A DNA stretch of 64,000 nucleotides from an uncultured Woeseiaceae bacterium (GCA_905182415.1 CAJJBK010000001.1:1-64000), one strand, 5' to 3'; positions 45,147 through 55,056 are shown, counted from the stretch's first letter. The notes: generated by a model not told the origin, from the sequence alone. Made by a program: numbers and translations.

Positions 45147-46505
45147 CTAATCAAAAGATCCCATTATTCCTGGAAATACTACTGGAGACTCATACCCGTC
45201 ATTAGAGACACTTGCTACACCAAAAAAATAATTATCAATGACAATATTTTCTAATGTGTAATTATCCACCAAACCAACATATCGACTGTTGGTCCATTGA
45301 GGACTAGACGTGAGGCGCCAATATATCTTATATCCTCTTAAATTCTCAGCAACATTACTTTCTGGGAGAGTCCATTCAAGGCTAGTATTAGCGCTTACCG
45401 CGCCCTTTATCTCTACATTAGAGGGAAAAGGAGGAGCTGATGCCATGCCGGCTAATGAAACAACATTCAATGCGGTTAATTTTTTTGCATATTCAAAATC
45501 CACGCCCTCAATCACGTCACCGTATTCAATGCCATTTTCCAACCTAATATCTTGATGTTGACGGTGATAATGTTCGTGCGTTTCCATGATTCTCACACCA
45601 GGAATACCAAGCTCATTAAAGGGACGATGATGTCCACCTCTTCCAAAACGATCAAGTCGATAAATCATCATCACATCAAGGTTAGTTATAAATTGGTCGG
45701 CCATATTATCTACGTAACGAGCAATATTCCTTGATGGCGAATCTACTTCTCCGCCTCTATAGCGTCTTTTTAGAGCCTCATCTTTGGATTCAAGAAAGCG
45801 AGTACCTTCTGAGAACACTCTGGCTGACGAATTATCTGTAACGCCATCAATACCCGTAATATTGCCGATCATATCGTTGTTTAAAACTGCTTTTATTTGC
45901 CAGCCTTTCTCTAAGGCATGACGTGCCACGATCTCTCCGCCAAATAAGCCTTGTTCTTCACCAGACAACCCAGCATAAATAATAGTTCCAGGAAACCTTG
46001 ATTTAGAGAGGACCCTAGCTGCCTCAATAACACCAGCCATACCGCTGGCATTATCGTTAGCTCCTGGCGAGTCTGATGTATAATCCATGGGATCACTCAC
46101 TCGAGAATCTATATCACCACTCATCATAACCATTCTATTGGGATCTACGCTGCCTCTTTGAATAGCTAAAATATTGACAACCTCTGTTGCTCTTGGCACT
46201 CGCTCTTTCCCAGAAACAACACCACTGACTCGAATAACTTCAAGGCAATTATCACAAGCTGATGAGATTTTATTGAATTCATTTTCAATCCATCGACGAG
46301 CTGCACCAATACCTCTCTTGTCTGAGTTGGTTTCTGATAAAGTATGTCGTGTCCCATAACTAACCAACTGTCTTATATCAGCTTCAATTCGTTGACTTGA
46401 GATTTGCTCTGGTAATATTTCCCTTATATCTTCAAAATCCTCTGCAAATACAAAAGAAGATGAGAGAGAAGCAAGTACTATCGAGACTCTAAAAAAATGA
46501 TTCAT
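45147..46505 (-). CDS. Secreted M28-family metallopeptidase with C-terminal FN3-like domain
   Basis: A 452-residue exported zinc aminopeptidase-like enzyme. It has a signal peptide (residues 1-21, ending FAE), then the peptidase domain with metal ligands around SPGANDNASGMAG, the catalytic LSGEEQGLFGGE and a His-rich MIYRLDRFGRGGHHRP region. The C-terminal 90 residues (about 362-452) resemble a fibronectin type III domain (SLEWTLPESN then YKIYWR). It would release amino acids from peptides outside the cytoplasm. It lies upstream of the NhaC gene. Confidence 0.87.
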   Translation of the reverse strand: MNHFFRVSIVLASLSSSFVFAEDFEDIREILPEQISSQRIEADIRQLVSYGTRHTLSETNSDKRGIGAARRWIENEFNKISSACDNCLEVIRVSGVVSGKERVPRATEVVNILAIQRGSVDPNRMVMMSGDIDSRVSDPMDYTSDSPGANDNASGMAGVIEAARVLSKSRFPGTIIYAGLSGEEQGLFGGEIVARHALEKGWQIKAVLNNDMIGNITGIDGVTDNSSARVFSEGTRFLESKDEALKRRYRGGEVDSPSRNIARYVDNMADQFITNLDVMMIYRLDRFGRGGHHRPFNELGIPGVRIMETHEHYHRQHQDIRLENGIEYGDVIEGVDFEYAKKLTALNVVSLAGMASAPPFPSNVEIKGAVSANTSLEWTLPESNVAENLRGYKIYWRLTSSPQWTNSRYVGLVDNYTLENIVIDNYFFGVASVSNDGYESPVVFPGIMGSFD

Positions 46506-46545
46506 TTTAATATTAAGACTCTCTAATGAATGCTTCTATTCAGCA

Positions 46546-47652
46546 TTAAAGTTTTGGTGTTAACTTTAACATCCGAGCACCTTTTTTATCTTCCAGCAGC
46601 CAAAGTGCACCATCAGGACCCTCCTCAACTGAACGAATACGTTTGCCCATGTCAAAGCGTTCTATTTCTTCGGCCGATGAACCAGAAAACTTTACATGTA
46701 CCAGAGATTTCGAAGACAATCCCGATATAAAACCATCGCCTTTCCAGTCAGAAAATAGATCACCTTGATAAATTATAAATGAGCTTGGAGAAATTACTGG
46801 AGTCCACCATTCTTTCGGATCTACAAATTCGGGCCTTGTGTGATGATCTGGAATTTCTCCCATATTGTAATGCCTACCATTTGAAACCAGAGGATAACCA
46901 TAATTCGCTCCCTTAAATACTCGATTCAATTCATCTCCACCTTTTGGTCCCATTTCTGTTTCCCAAAGTTGTCCATCTGCATCGAAATCAAAACCCAACG
47001 GATTGCGGTGCCCTAGTGACCATATTTCTGCAGCAACTCCGCCACGAGCATAAAAAGGATTATCCTCTGGAATGCTGCCATCATCATATAAGCGAAGGAT
47101 TTTACCTAAATTCATGTTCATATCCTGAGCTGGATCAAATTTTTGACGATCGCCCGAAGAGATATACAAAAAGCCATCACTGGAAAATTCTATTCGGTGG
47201 CCGTAGTGACCACTTCCAGTAACTTTTGGTACCTGCCTCCAAATATATTTTATCTCAGTAAGCTCAGCACTATTGTTTTTGATATTTAATTTTGCTCTAA
47301 TAACAGCTGCACCTTTCTTGTCTTTATCATCTTCGTCAGTTTCTGCAAAACTCAAATAAAGCATTTTATTCTCTGCATAGTCTGGATGAAGTGTGACATC
47401 CCCCAAACCACCTTGGCCATCATAGGCAACAGAAGGGATCCCTTGAACTTCAATCATGTCTCCACTCTTAGGATTCATCATCAAAAGACGCCCCGATTTT
47501 TCAGTAACCAAGATATCTCCATCAGGTAGAAATGCCATTGCCCAAGGACTATTAAAACTGGCAATTCTCTCTATTTCAAATGGGGGTGGATTCTGACTTA
47601 ACGCAGATCCCATGGAAAAAAATAGTAGATAGATAGATAATATTATTCTCAT
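46546..47652 (-). CDS. PQQ-dependent aldose/sugar dehydrogenase-like protein (soluble type)
   Basis: A 368-residue periplasmic beta-propeller of the GDH-B/Asd/sorbosone dehydrogenase family. It has a signal peptide (1-20). Blocks: SPWAMAFLPDGDILVTEKSGRL, GQGGLGDVTLHPDY, GSGHYGHRIEFSSDG with catalytic His (149/152), and LWETEMGPKGGDELN. Such enzymes oxidise aldoses with PQQ and pass electrons to the respiratory chain. No PQQ synthesis genes occur in the window. There is a 37-base gap to the upstream RidA gene. Confidence 0.9.
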   Translation of the reverse strand: MRIILSIYLLFFSMGSALSQNPPPFEIERIASFNSPWAMAFLPDGDILVTEKSGRLLMMNPKSGDMIEVQGIPSVAYDGQGGLGDVTLHPDYAENKMLYLSFAETDEDDKDKKGAAVIRAKLNIKNNSAELTEIKYIWRQVPKVTGSGHYGHRIEFSSDGFLYISSGDRQKFDPAQDMNMNLGKILRLYDDGSIPEDNPFYARGGVAAEIWSLGHRNPLGFDFDADGQLWETEMGPKGGDELNRVFKGANYGYPLVSNGRHYNMGEIPDHHTRPEFVDPKEWWTPVISPSSFIIYQGDLFSDWKGDGFISGLSSKSLVHVKFSGSSAEEIERFDMGKRIRSVEEGPDGALWLLEDKKGARMLKLTPKL

Positions 47653-47689
47653 TTCTTATTCCTCATAACTGTATTAATTAATAATTTTC

Positions 47690-48238
47690 TTACACTTTTA
47701 TTTCAAACATTGATTCAATCTCAACAGCAGCATTCAATGGCAATGTGTTAACACCAAGGGCAGCCCTGGCAGACAATCCTGCATCACCAAAGACATCACG
47801 TAATAACTCCGAAGCGCCATTTATAACATTCGCCTGTTTAGTGAAGTCATCTGTAGAATTTACAAATCCTCGAATTTGTATACATTTAACAACTCGATCA
47901 AGATCACCATCACAAGCTGCTTTGAGCTGGGCGATTATCCTTAAACCAACTTGTTGCGCCGCGATATAGCCATCATCAACCGTTAAATCTTTTCCTAACT
48001 TACCATATGTTGGAGTATCCAAACCATTTGGGGGGATCTGTCCTGCTATAAATACCTGATTGCCCGATATTCGGTAGGGAACATAAACTGCAACAGGCCG
48101 AGCAGCTTCCGGTAAGATAAATCCTAATTGCTTGAGTTTTATTTCTGCACCATATGACGCTTGTGAATTTGCACTTTTGGAAACACCCAAGGCGACTGCT
48201 GCTGTTCCCAGCATTTCAAAAAATAATCTCCTATTCAT
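47690..48238 (-). CDS. Exported RidA/YjgF-family protein
   Basis: A protein of 182 residues. The RidA domain (about residues 40-182) shows GNQVFIAGQIPPNG and the C-terminal ARAALGVNTLPLNAAVEIESM with the conserved Arg. RidA proteins hydrolyse reactive enamines and imines released by PLP enzymes. This one has an N-terminal leader, NRRLFFEMLGTAAVALGVS, with a Tat-like RRxFF core, so it should work outside the cytoplasm, unlike classical RidA. The ATG at 48238 (MNRRLF) has GAAGAAA upstream and is preferred; an ATG at 48256 is possible. Confidence 0.85.
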   Translation of the reverse strand: MNRRLFFEMLGTAAVALGVSKSANSQASYGAEIKLKQLGFILPEAARPVAVYVPYRISGNQVFIAGQIPPNGLDTPTYGKLGKDLTVDDGYIAAQQVGLRIIAQLKAACDGDLDRVVKCIQIRGFVNSTDDFTKQANVINGASELLRDVFGDAGLSARAALGVNTLPLNAAVEIESMFEIKV

Positions 48239-48318
48239 TTTCTTCAAACTCTCCATTGTTTTTTAAAATATCCTTTGTAAAGAATAATATACTTTTTTTA
48301 TCGGACTTCTAAAAGAAT

Positions 48319-49776
48319 TTAATGACGAAGATACCTAAGAATAATTATGGTCAATATTTGCAATAAGAACATACATAAGACAATCCTTGTCATTGAGGTG
48401 AGTCCAGCTATCAAAAAACCGATCGAAGCAATTATACCATTTGTTAGTGCATAAGGAATTTGTGTACGAAAATGTGACAATGGCTCAATACCTGCGCCAA
48501 TTGAAGAGAGGATAGTTGTTTCTGATATGGGTGATGAATGATCACCAAACAAAGCACCCGAGAGAACCGCGCCAATGATTATTGGAAACTCATTTCCCGT
48601 AGCTAAAGCAGAAGGAATTGCCAGGGGCATCATGATGATAATGGTTCCCCAAGAAGAACCAATAGCAAAAGATATAACGGCAGATACAAGAAAAATCACT
48701 AACGGCAATAAACTTGGGCTCACTATTTCCTTGGCTACATTACCGACATATTGCCCCGTCCCAAGCTCCTCACTAACTTGACCCAATGCCCATGCGAGAA
48801 TGAGTGTCGCAGCAATAGGGAGCATTCCAGATATGCCCTCTATATAGACAGAAAACAAATCACTGAGTTTTTTTGCTCCTTTATATAGCACCAAAGAAAT
48901 AAGGGTGACGGTAGCCAAAAAATATGCGGATGCAAGTGCCGCTCTAAAATCAGAACCTGGTATCTGTTTATCTGGGAATCCATGGATATTAAGAACAGAA
49001 AATAATGTTACACCTAATACCAAAAGAGGGAGCCAAACAAAAATTGCTGCAATATTTTTAGAATGATTTTCAGATGACTCGTGTGAAATTTTTGTTGCAC
49101 TTTCTGCGAGTCGCATTTGCCCGTAATCAAAACCCAATATTGATAATATCGGAACAATACTAATAGCTAGCCAAGCATAAAATTGATATGGAATAGCAGA
49201 AATAAAAACTTCCCATTCACTGGTAATTATCTGGTTAATCTCAAAGCTATCCTTGATAACACTCATCGTAAATACCCCCCATCCAATAAAGGGAATTAAT
49301 ATTGCAATCGGGGATGAGGTTGAATCAATTATGAAAGCTAACTTCTGTCTTGAAATGCCATATCGATCGAATAAAGGCTGAAATACAGGTCCCACTATTA
49401 GTGGTGTTCCAAGATCAGAAAAAAATATAAGAATGCCGCTAAACCATGCACTAATCTGAGCTGATGCTTTGTTAACAATATATTTCATAGTGGTCTTTGC
49501 GAAAGCTATGCCACCACCCGAATACTGGATTAATTTTACAAAACCACCAATAAACCCTAGTAATACAAGAATACTAGCGTTATATGTATCGGCAATTTCG
49601 GGAACTAAGTAGTCAGTTATTACTAAGGGAAGAAATAAAAGTGGCGACGTTGAATGGAGAAGAAAGACGCCTAGAATAACTCCTGAGAATAATCCTAAGA
49701 GGACATTTCTTGAGCTTAATGAGACACATAGTGTCGCGACTACAGGTAAAAGAGATACAAAGCTCGTTTCACTCAA
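48319..49776 (-). CDS. NhaC-superfamily Na+/H+ antiporter or amino acid exchanger
   Basis: A 485-residue inner membrane protein with about twelve helices. It resembles the 59377-60789 protein: DRYGISRQKLAFIIDSTSSP and GALFGDHSSPISETTILSSIGAG, in contrast to the GDKMSPLSDTTN of classical NhaC at 43661-45109. This branch is often annotated as a Na+/H+ antiporter but includes likely organic-solute exchangers. It is followed by an exported RidA gene (62 bases) and preceded by glutathione peroxidase (12 bases). Confidence 0.87.
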   Translation of the reverse strand: MSETSFVSLLPVVATLCVSLSSRNVLLGLFSGVILGVFLLHSTSPLLFLPLVITDYLVPEIADTYNASILVLLGFIGGFVKLIQYSGGGIAFAKTTMKYIVNKASAQISAWFSGILIFFSDLGTPLIVGPVFQPLFDRYGISRQKLAFIIDSTSSPIAILIPFIGWGVFTMSVIKDSFEINQIITSEWEVFISAIPYQFYAWLAISIVPILSILGFDYGQMRLAESATKISHESSENHSKNIAAIFVWLPLLVLGVTLFSVLNIHGFPDKQIPGSDFRAALASAYFLATVTLISLVLYKGAKKLSDLFSVYIEGISGMLPIAATLILAWALGQVSEELGTGQYVGNVAKEIVSPSLLPLVIFLVSAVISFAIGSSWGTIIIMMPLAIPSALATGNEFPIIIGAVLSGALFGDHSSPISETTILSSIGAGIEPLSHFRTQIPYALTNGIIASIGFLIAGLTSMTRIVLCMFLLQILTIIILRYLRH

Positions 49777-49788
49777 AGTAAATATTTA

Positions 49789-50334
49789 TTATATATTTTC
49801 TTGGAGTGCCTTTTCTAACGCACCAATTATCACATCATCATATGGCTTTGTTCTGGTACTAAAATCAGTAATAAGTTCACCATCTCTTCCTATCAAATAT
49901 TTATGAAAATTCCATTGTGGGTAACCTCCAGCAGAATCAGCTAAGCCATGATAGAAAGGATGAGCGTTATTTTTTTTAACCGTTGTTTTTTCAAACATTG
50001 GAAATTTCACGCCATAAGTAAGACGACAAAAATCTTGTATCTCTTCTTCGGTTCCTGGTTCCTGACCTCGGAAATCATTAGAGGGAAAACCAAGTACTAC
50101 CAGACCTTCATTGCCATATTCTTCATTAAGTTTCTCTAAACCTTCGTACTGATAAGTAAATCCGCACTTGGATGCAGTATTCACGACCAGAACAACCTTA
50201 CCTGAATAAGCCTCACACAAATTAACTTCTTCGCTTGACGCTAATTTTTTAAAATTATGATCTAAAAGTGTACCTTTACAAGCCAGTGCAGTGATGCTTA
50301 ATAAGCACAGTATAATTGTTGTAAGACTTCTCAT
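49789..50334 (-). CDS. Exported glutathione peroxidase-family thiol peroxidase
   Basis: A 181-residue protein with a signal peptide (residues 1-18; ALAC19 could be a weak lipobox). Catalytic Cys57 lies in NTASKCGFTYQYEGLE, and GFPSNDFRGQEPGTEEEIQDFC and PQWNFHKYLIGRDGEL supply the Gln, the resolving Cys region and the Trp-Asn pair of the family. It has Cys, not selenocysteine. It should reduce peroxides in the periplasm, probably with thioredoxin-like donors. Two AAATATATTT palindromes lie in its upstream region. Confidence 0.9.
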   Translation of the reverse strand: MRSLTTIILCLLSITALACKGTLLDHNFKKLASSEEVNLCEAYSGKVVLVVNTASKCGFTYQYEGLEKLNEEYGNEGLVVLGFPSNDFRGQEPGTEEEIQDFCRLTYGVKFPMFEKTTVKKNNAHPFYHGLADSAGGYPQWNFHKYLIGRDGELITDFSTRTKPYDDVIIGALEKALQENI

Positions 50335-50357
50335 AGCTTTTCCTTTGTATAAATGGA

Positions 50358-50389
50358 AAATATATTTAAATTAATTTGGAAATATATTT
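50358..50389. promoter_or_regulatory. Pair of AAATATATTT palindromes upstream of the peroxidase gene
   Basis: Two identical ten-base palindromes, AAATATATTT (50358-50367 and 50380-50389), spaced 22 bases start to start, two helical turns, and each preceded by TGG. They lie 24-55 bases upstream of the glutathione peroxidase ATG, within the 222-base spacer to the divergent gamma-glutamyltransferase. The arrangement resembles paired operators, but the AT-rich background makes chance possible. Confidence 0.25.
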
Positions 50390-50556
50390 TACGATAAATA
50401 TTTTTTACATTTCAATAATACTAAATTTTGCATTAAAGTTTGAATGTATTTGTATCTAATATTAGCATACCTACTCAATTTATTATTTACTTTGCAACAA
50501 AATGATTAATAATAGAACATCAATTTAAATCTAAATCACTAAAAATAGGTGCCATT

Positions 50557-52284
50557 TTGCTCAACATAAAATCCTCAAGACTTTTTATATCAATCGGTGT
50601 TTTATTATTCATCGCATCAACCAACCTGCATGCTGCTGGAAAAACTGCCGAACGAGGCAATAACGGTGCTGTAGCTTCGTCTTCATTGATAGCTTCAGAA
50701 GTAGGTGTTCAAATATTAAAAGAGGGAGGAAATGCAATCGATGCAGCTGTGGCTACGGCCTTTGCGATGGCGGTCACACACCCAACAGCTGGTAACATAG
50801 GTGGAGGTGGATTTCTCGTTTATCATGGAGTAAATGGGGAAACCACCACATTTGATTTTCGTGAAAAAGCACCACTCGCATCAACTAAAAATATGTATCT
50901 CGATGCGGAAGGTAAAGTTATTAATAATGAAATAGGACCTATTGATCATTTTAGCATCAAAGCTGTAGGTGTTCCGGGAACAGTTGCTGGTTTAGAGTTA
51001 GCGCATCAACGTCTTGGATCACTCGAATGGGCAAAATTACTCAGTCCTGCAGTTAAGTTAGCTCGCCAAGGAATACCAATCACTTTTAAGTTACATGATG
51101 ATTTTAATAACCAAAGAAGAAAATCCTGGTTTGGTAAGTACCCTAGCTCACAAAAAATCTTTTACAAAGATCAAGGTAAACCTTATTTAGTCGGAGATGT
51201 ATGGAAACAAAATGATCTAGCTAACACTCTAGAACGTATTCAGTCTAATGGTAAAGAAGGTTTTTATGGTGGTAAAACTGCAGAGTTAATAGCTAATTTC
51301 ATGACTGCTAATAATGGCCTTATCACACTTGAAGATCTGAAAAAATACGAAGCGGTTGAACGCAAACCAATTAAAAATAACTATCGTGATTATGAAATCG
51401 TCAGCATGCCACCACCAAGTTCGGGTGGAGTAATAATATCTGAAATGCTAAATATCCTAGAACAATATGATCTCAACCAAATTGGTCATAATTCAGCTCA
51501 ATATCTACATATTTTAACTGAGGCAATGCGTCGCGGTTATGCGGATCGAGCAAACTATCTTGGTGATCCTGACTTTAATGAGGATATGCCTCTCGAGCGT
51601 TTATTATCAAAAGAACATGCCGTTAACTTACAAAAAACCATTGATTTGAATACAAAATCAGAAAGTGATCCGGCGTTATTTGCAGAAATCTACGAAAGCG
51701 ATGAAACCACTCATTTTTCAGTGGTAGATAAAGAAGGCAACATGGTCTCTCTAACATATACCTTAGAATTTGGTTATGGATCACATATTGTAGTGGAGGG
51801 AGCAGGTTTCCTTTTAAATAATGAAATGGGTGACTTTAATGAACAGCCTGGAGTAACTAATATAAAAGGAGAAATTGGTACCCCTCCGAATCAAATAAGA
51901 CCAGAACAAAGAATGTTGTCCAGCATGACTCCAACAATAGTAGCAAAAGATGGAATACCACTTTTCGCTACCGGCAGTCCAGGTGGAAAAACCATCATTA
52001 ATACCACTATGCAAACTATCCTCAATGTGGTTGACCATGGAATGACCATTGCTGAAGCAATAGAGGCACCTAGAATTCATCACCAGTGGCTTCCTGATAT
52101 CACAACCTTTGAGAAACGAGGAATTTCAGCTGACACACAAGCTATCTATGAATCTTACGGACATAAAATTCGTACAAGGAACTCAATAGGAAGTGCGATG
52201 GGAGTCTATCGCGATCCTGAAACTGGTATAGTTTCTGGGGCTGCTGATTCTCGTGCTGAGGATAGTGGCGCAGCAGTTTACTAA
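50557..52284 (+). CDS. ggt: Gamma-glutamyltransferase
   Basis: A 575-residue periplasmic proenzyme with a signal peptide (residues 8-26, ending LHA). The autoprocessing and catalytic site is Thr384 in SDETTHFSVVDKEGN, giving a large and a small subunit. Further blocks: GGNAIDAAVATAFAMAVTHP, GNIGGGGFLVYH, TFDFREKAP and the gamma-glutamyl-binding TPTIVAKDG with FATGSPGGKTIINT. It hydrolyses glutathione and gamma-glutamyl peptides to scavenge amino acids. The start is a TTG at 50557, supported by AGGTG seven bases upstream. The gene is divergent from glutathione peroxidase and ends two bases from the convergent amidase. Confidence 0.96.
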   Translation: MLNIKSSRLFISIGVLLFIASTNLHAAGKTAERGNNGAVASSSLIASEVGVQILKEGGNAIDAAVATAFAMAVTHPTAGNIGGGGFLVYHGVNGETTTFDFREKAPLASTKNMYLDAEGKVINNEIGPIDHFSIKAVGVPGTVAGLELAHQRLGSLEWAKLLSPAVKLARQGIPITFKLHDDFNNQRRKSWFGKYPSSQKIFYKDQGKPYLVGDVWKQNDLANTLERIQSNGKEGFYGGKTAELIANFMTANNGLITLEDLKKYEAVERKPIKNNYRDYEIVSMPPPSSGGVIISEMLNILEQYDLNQIGHNSAQYLHILTEAMRRGYADRANYLGDPDFNEDMPLERLLSKEHAVNLQKTIDLNTKSESDPALFAEIYESDETTHFSVVDKEGNMVSLTYTLEFGYGSHIVVEGAGFLLNNEMGDFNEQPGVTNIKGEIGTPPNQIRPEQRMLSSMTPTIVAKDGIPLFATGSPGGKTIINTTMQTILNVVDHGMTIAEAIEAPRIHHQWLPDITTFEKRGISADTQAIYESYGHKIRTRNSIGSAMGVYRDPETGIVSGAADSRAEDSGAAVY

Positions 52285-52286
52285 AA

Positions 52287-53816
52287 CTAGAGTGATCGCT
52301 GAAGGTTAGGTCTTCTATTTAAATGGTCTGTACTGGCTTCATAGGCCATTGCAAATTCAATTAGTTTCGCGTCCTCACCCATTCGACCCATAAATTGAAT
52401 ACCCATAGGCCTACCCTGAGCATCAAAACCTACTGGTAAATTAATTACCGGAAGCCCCGCTAGGGTTCCTCCAATTACTACCTCCATCCATCGATGGTAA
52501 GTGTCCATTTTTACTCCGTTGATTGATTTTGGCCAGTGCGAATCAATCGAAAAAGGAAATATTTGAGCAGAAGGTAACGCCAAAAAATCATAATTATTAA
52601 ATAATGCTAATAAAGATTCATACCAGCTGGTTCTTATCTTTCCTGCCTCATGCAATTGGTGCCCATTTATATTAAAAGCTCCTTCAACCTCCCAAATTAA
52701 TTCAGGTTTGAGTAATTTTCTAGTGTTTGGATCATCGTAATATTTTTTAGCCCAAAGACATGACCAATGACGCAATGTTAGCCATGCTTGCCACAATCTT
52801 TGCATCTCAAATTTAGGCATACAAAATTCTGTCCTAAGACCTTCATCCTCAAGGTCATTTAGAGCTGTCTCACATAATTGCAATACGCCTTTTTCGGTAG
52901 GTAAATAACCATTATAGTCACCCATCCATCCAATCTTAAGATCTCTTAGATTCGGTGCTTTAAGATCGTCATAATTAGGCAATGGATCCTTTAAACTCAA
53001 TGGAACTCTGTTATCTGGACCAGACATAATGGATAACAACCTCATCATGTCCTCAACATTTCTACCCATAGCCCCATCTGTAGATAATTGCTGATAAAAA
53101 CTATCCGAATTCACATAATAGGAGGGGACTCTTCCTTGGCTTGGGCGAAAACCTATAACATTATTATAAGCAGCTGGGTTCCTTAAGGAACCCATCATAT
53201 CGCTTCCGTCCGCCACAGGTAACATTTGTGTGGCTAATCCAACAGCCGCACCACCACTGCTTCCACCGGCGGTAAGCGAGGGATTATAAGCATTGCGTGT
53301 TGGTCCAAATACTGGGTTGTAGGTTTGCGAGCCATAACCAAATTCAGGTACATTTGTTTTACCTACAAAGATTGCACCAGCCGCTCTCAAGCGAGAGACA
53401 AATAAATCATCTGCTGATGCATATGTTCCGGCGAAGATTGGTGAACCCTCACTGGTTGGAAGGTCCGTTGAATAAGCTAAATCTTTAATAGCATGAGGCA
53501 TACCATGCATCCAGCCTCGATAACTGCCTTTTGATAACTCAATGTCTGCAGCCTTTGCTTGTCCAATTAATAAATCTTCATCAGGTATACTTACGATAGC
53601 ATTATATATTGGATTGTATTTAGCTATTTTCGTCAGATATGCCCGCATTACCTCTTCACAACTTACCTTCTGGGATCGAATCATAATTGATAATTCTGAT
53701 GCGCTAAAATGAGTTATCTCAGAAGATAATTGCCCTTGTGCAATATTAGTTAAACCACTTAACAAACCGATAGAACTGAATGTTTTGATAACATCACGAC
53801 GAGTAATTTCTTTCAA
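52287..53816 (-). CDS. Tat-exported amidase signature family protein
   Basis: A 509-residue amidase with the Ser-cisSer-Lys triad: Lys111 in MPHAIKDLAY, the cis-Ser in TAGGSSGGAA (186/187) and the nucleophile Ser210 in DGSDMMGSLRNPAA. The N-terminus (TRRDVIKTFSSIGLLSGL) is a Tat-type leader, so hydrolysis of amides would occur in the periplasm. The substrate is unknown (amide, acylated amino acid or peptide amide). It lies 25 bases downstream of a short spacer after MadM on the same strand and converges on ggt with a two-base gap. Confidence 0.92.
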   Translation of the reverse strand: MKEITRRDVIKTFSSIGLLSGLTNIAQGQLSSEITHFSASELSIMIRSQKVSCEEVMRAYLTKIAKYNPIYNAIVSIPDEDLLIGQAKAADIELSKGSYRGWMHGMPHAIKDLAYSTDLPTSEGSPIFAGTYASADDLFVSRLRAAGAIFVGKTNVPEFGYGSQTYNPVFGPTRNAYNPSLTAGGSSGGAAVGLATQMLPVADGSDMMGSLRNPAAYNNVIGFRPSQGRVPSYYVNSDSFYQQLSTDGAMGRNVEDMMRLLSIMSGPDNRVPLSLKDPLPNYDDLKAPNLRDLKIGWMGDYNGYLPTEKGVLQLCETALNDLEDEGLRTEFCMPKFEMQRLWQAWLTLRHWSCLWAKKYYDDPNTRKLLKPELIWEVEGAFNINGHQLHEAGKIRTSWYESLLALFNNYDFLALPSAQIFPFSIDSHWPKSINGVKMDTYHRWMEVVIGGTLAGLPVINLPVGFDAQGRPMGIQFMGRMGEDAKLIEFAMAYEASTDHLNRRPNLQRSL

Positions 53817-53841
53817 TTTAAAAATAATAAGATCCTTTGTT

Positions 53842-54609
53842 TTAATTTATTAATGTATTCACAATTAAAAATAAAATCGAAGGAGCAAGCAAACAACCAA
53901 CCCCGGTATAAAATGTTGCTGTCATCGCCCCGTATGGCACTAACTCTGGATCTGTTGCAGCCAAACCGCCCGCAACGCCACTAGTGGTTCCCATTAACCC
54001 TCCAAAAATCATCGCAGACTCAGCATTATCCAATTTTATATATGGAGCAATAAATGGTGTCATAATCATCACCAGAATTGACTTTATTAATCCAACAGCA
54101 ACGCTGAGGGCTATTACTTCAGAACTAGCTGATAAAGCTGTTCCTGTCACAGGCCCAACGATATAAGTAGCAGCTCCTGCACCAATTGTGGTAATTGAAA
54201 CGGCATCGTCATAACCAAACATTAACGCCACAATAGCACCAATAATAAATGATAAGATCACTCCAAAAATAATTGAAATAGCACCAATCATCCCTGCGTT
54301 TTTAAGATGTTTGAGGTCGACGCCAAAAGCAGTAGCAACAATGGCAAAATCTCGAAACATTGCTCCGCCAAGAATGCCAACACCAGTAAATATTGAGATA
54401 TCTGCAAGGCCCTTGTCCCCTTCTGAAACATACCCACCAATATATGCAAGAAATAGTCCAATTGTAATGGCAATAGCAGAACCATGAATTTTCCCATTAG
54501 TCATATGATTAGAGATCCAGTAGGAAAGAGCTGTTACTACACCAACAAATAAAAATGCCGTAATAATTGAATTATTCGACAAAGCGCTAAATATGGCTTC
54601 CTTAAGCAT
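53842..54609 (-). CDS. madM: Malonate transporter subunit MadM
   Basis: A 255-residue inner membrane protein with about eight helices. FGGLMGTTSGVAGGLAATDPELVPYGAMTATFYTG and TGVGILGGAMFRDFAIVATAFG are MadM marks. With MadL it forms a two-component Na+-dependent malonate carrier. It starts two bases after madL ends. The divergent matB (malonyl-CoA synthetase) confirms malonate as the substrate. Confidence 0.93.
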   Translation of the reverse strand: MLKEAIFSALSNNSIITAFLFVGVVTALSYWISNHMTNGKIHGSAIAITIGLFLAYIGGYVSEGDKGLADISIFTGVGILGGAMFRDFAIVATAFGVDLKHLKNAGMIGAISIIFGVILSFIIGAIVALMFGYDDAVSITTIGAGAATYIVGPVTGTALSASSEVIALSVAVGLIKSILVMIMTPFIAPYIKLDNAESAMIFGGLMGTTSGVAGGLAATDPELVPYGAMTATFYTGVGCLLAPSILFLIVNTLIN

Positions 54610-54611
54610 GA

Positions 54612-54971
54612 TTATTCTCTATTGTTGAGACGGTATAGAAGAGGAATCATTAAAAAACTGATAATCACAACAAGTACTCCTGCTGTGACGGCCATCCATC
54701 CTCCTGAAAGTGCTGCAAAAACATTCTGTTTTGCAGCCATTGCCACAACGATAGGAATGTACATTGCGCTCCAAAAATTCACACCAGATTTAGTAATGGC
54801 ATTTATTTCAAAAAATGGAGTTCTTTTATTAGCAATAATAATAAGTAGGAGCATGGCAATACCAATACCACCAACATTAGCATCTACACCGATCAATTTA
54901 CCCAGCAGGTCCCCTAAAAAAACACCAACCAACATACAAAATGCCAGTAAAGCTACTCCATATACCACCAT
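54612..54971 (-). CDS. madL: Malonate transporter subunit MadL
   Basis: A 119-residue membrane protein with about four helices, the small subunit of the malonate carrier. GVALLAFCMLVGVFLGDLLGKLIGVDANVGGIG and NFWSAMYIPIVVAMAAKQNV are family marks. It is divergent from matB with an 85-base spacer that probably contains both promoters, and is followed by madM after two bases. Confidence 0.93.
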   Translation of the reverse strand: MVVYGVALLAFCMLVGVFLGDLLGKLIGVDANVGGIGIAMLLLIIIANKRTPFFEINAITKSGVNFWSAMYIPIVVAMAAKQNVFAALSGGWMAVTAGVLVVIISFLMIPLLYRLNNRE

Positions 54972-55056
54972 TTATAATCTCCACTATTGTGCTCACTGCC
55001 ATTAATTGTTTATCATTCAAATCATGTTTTAACATTTATTTTTAATAAGGAACAGC

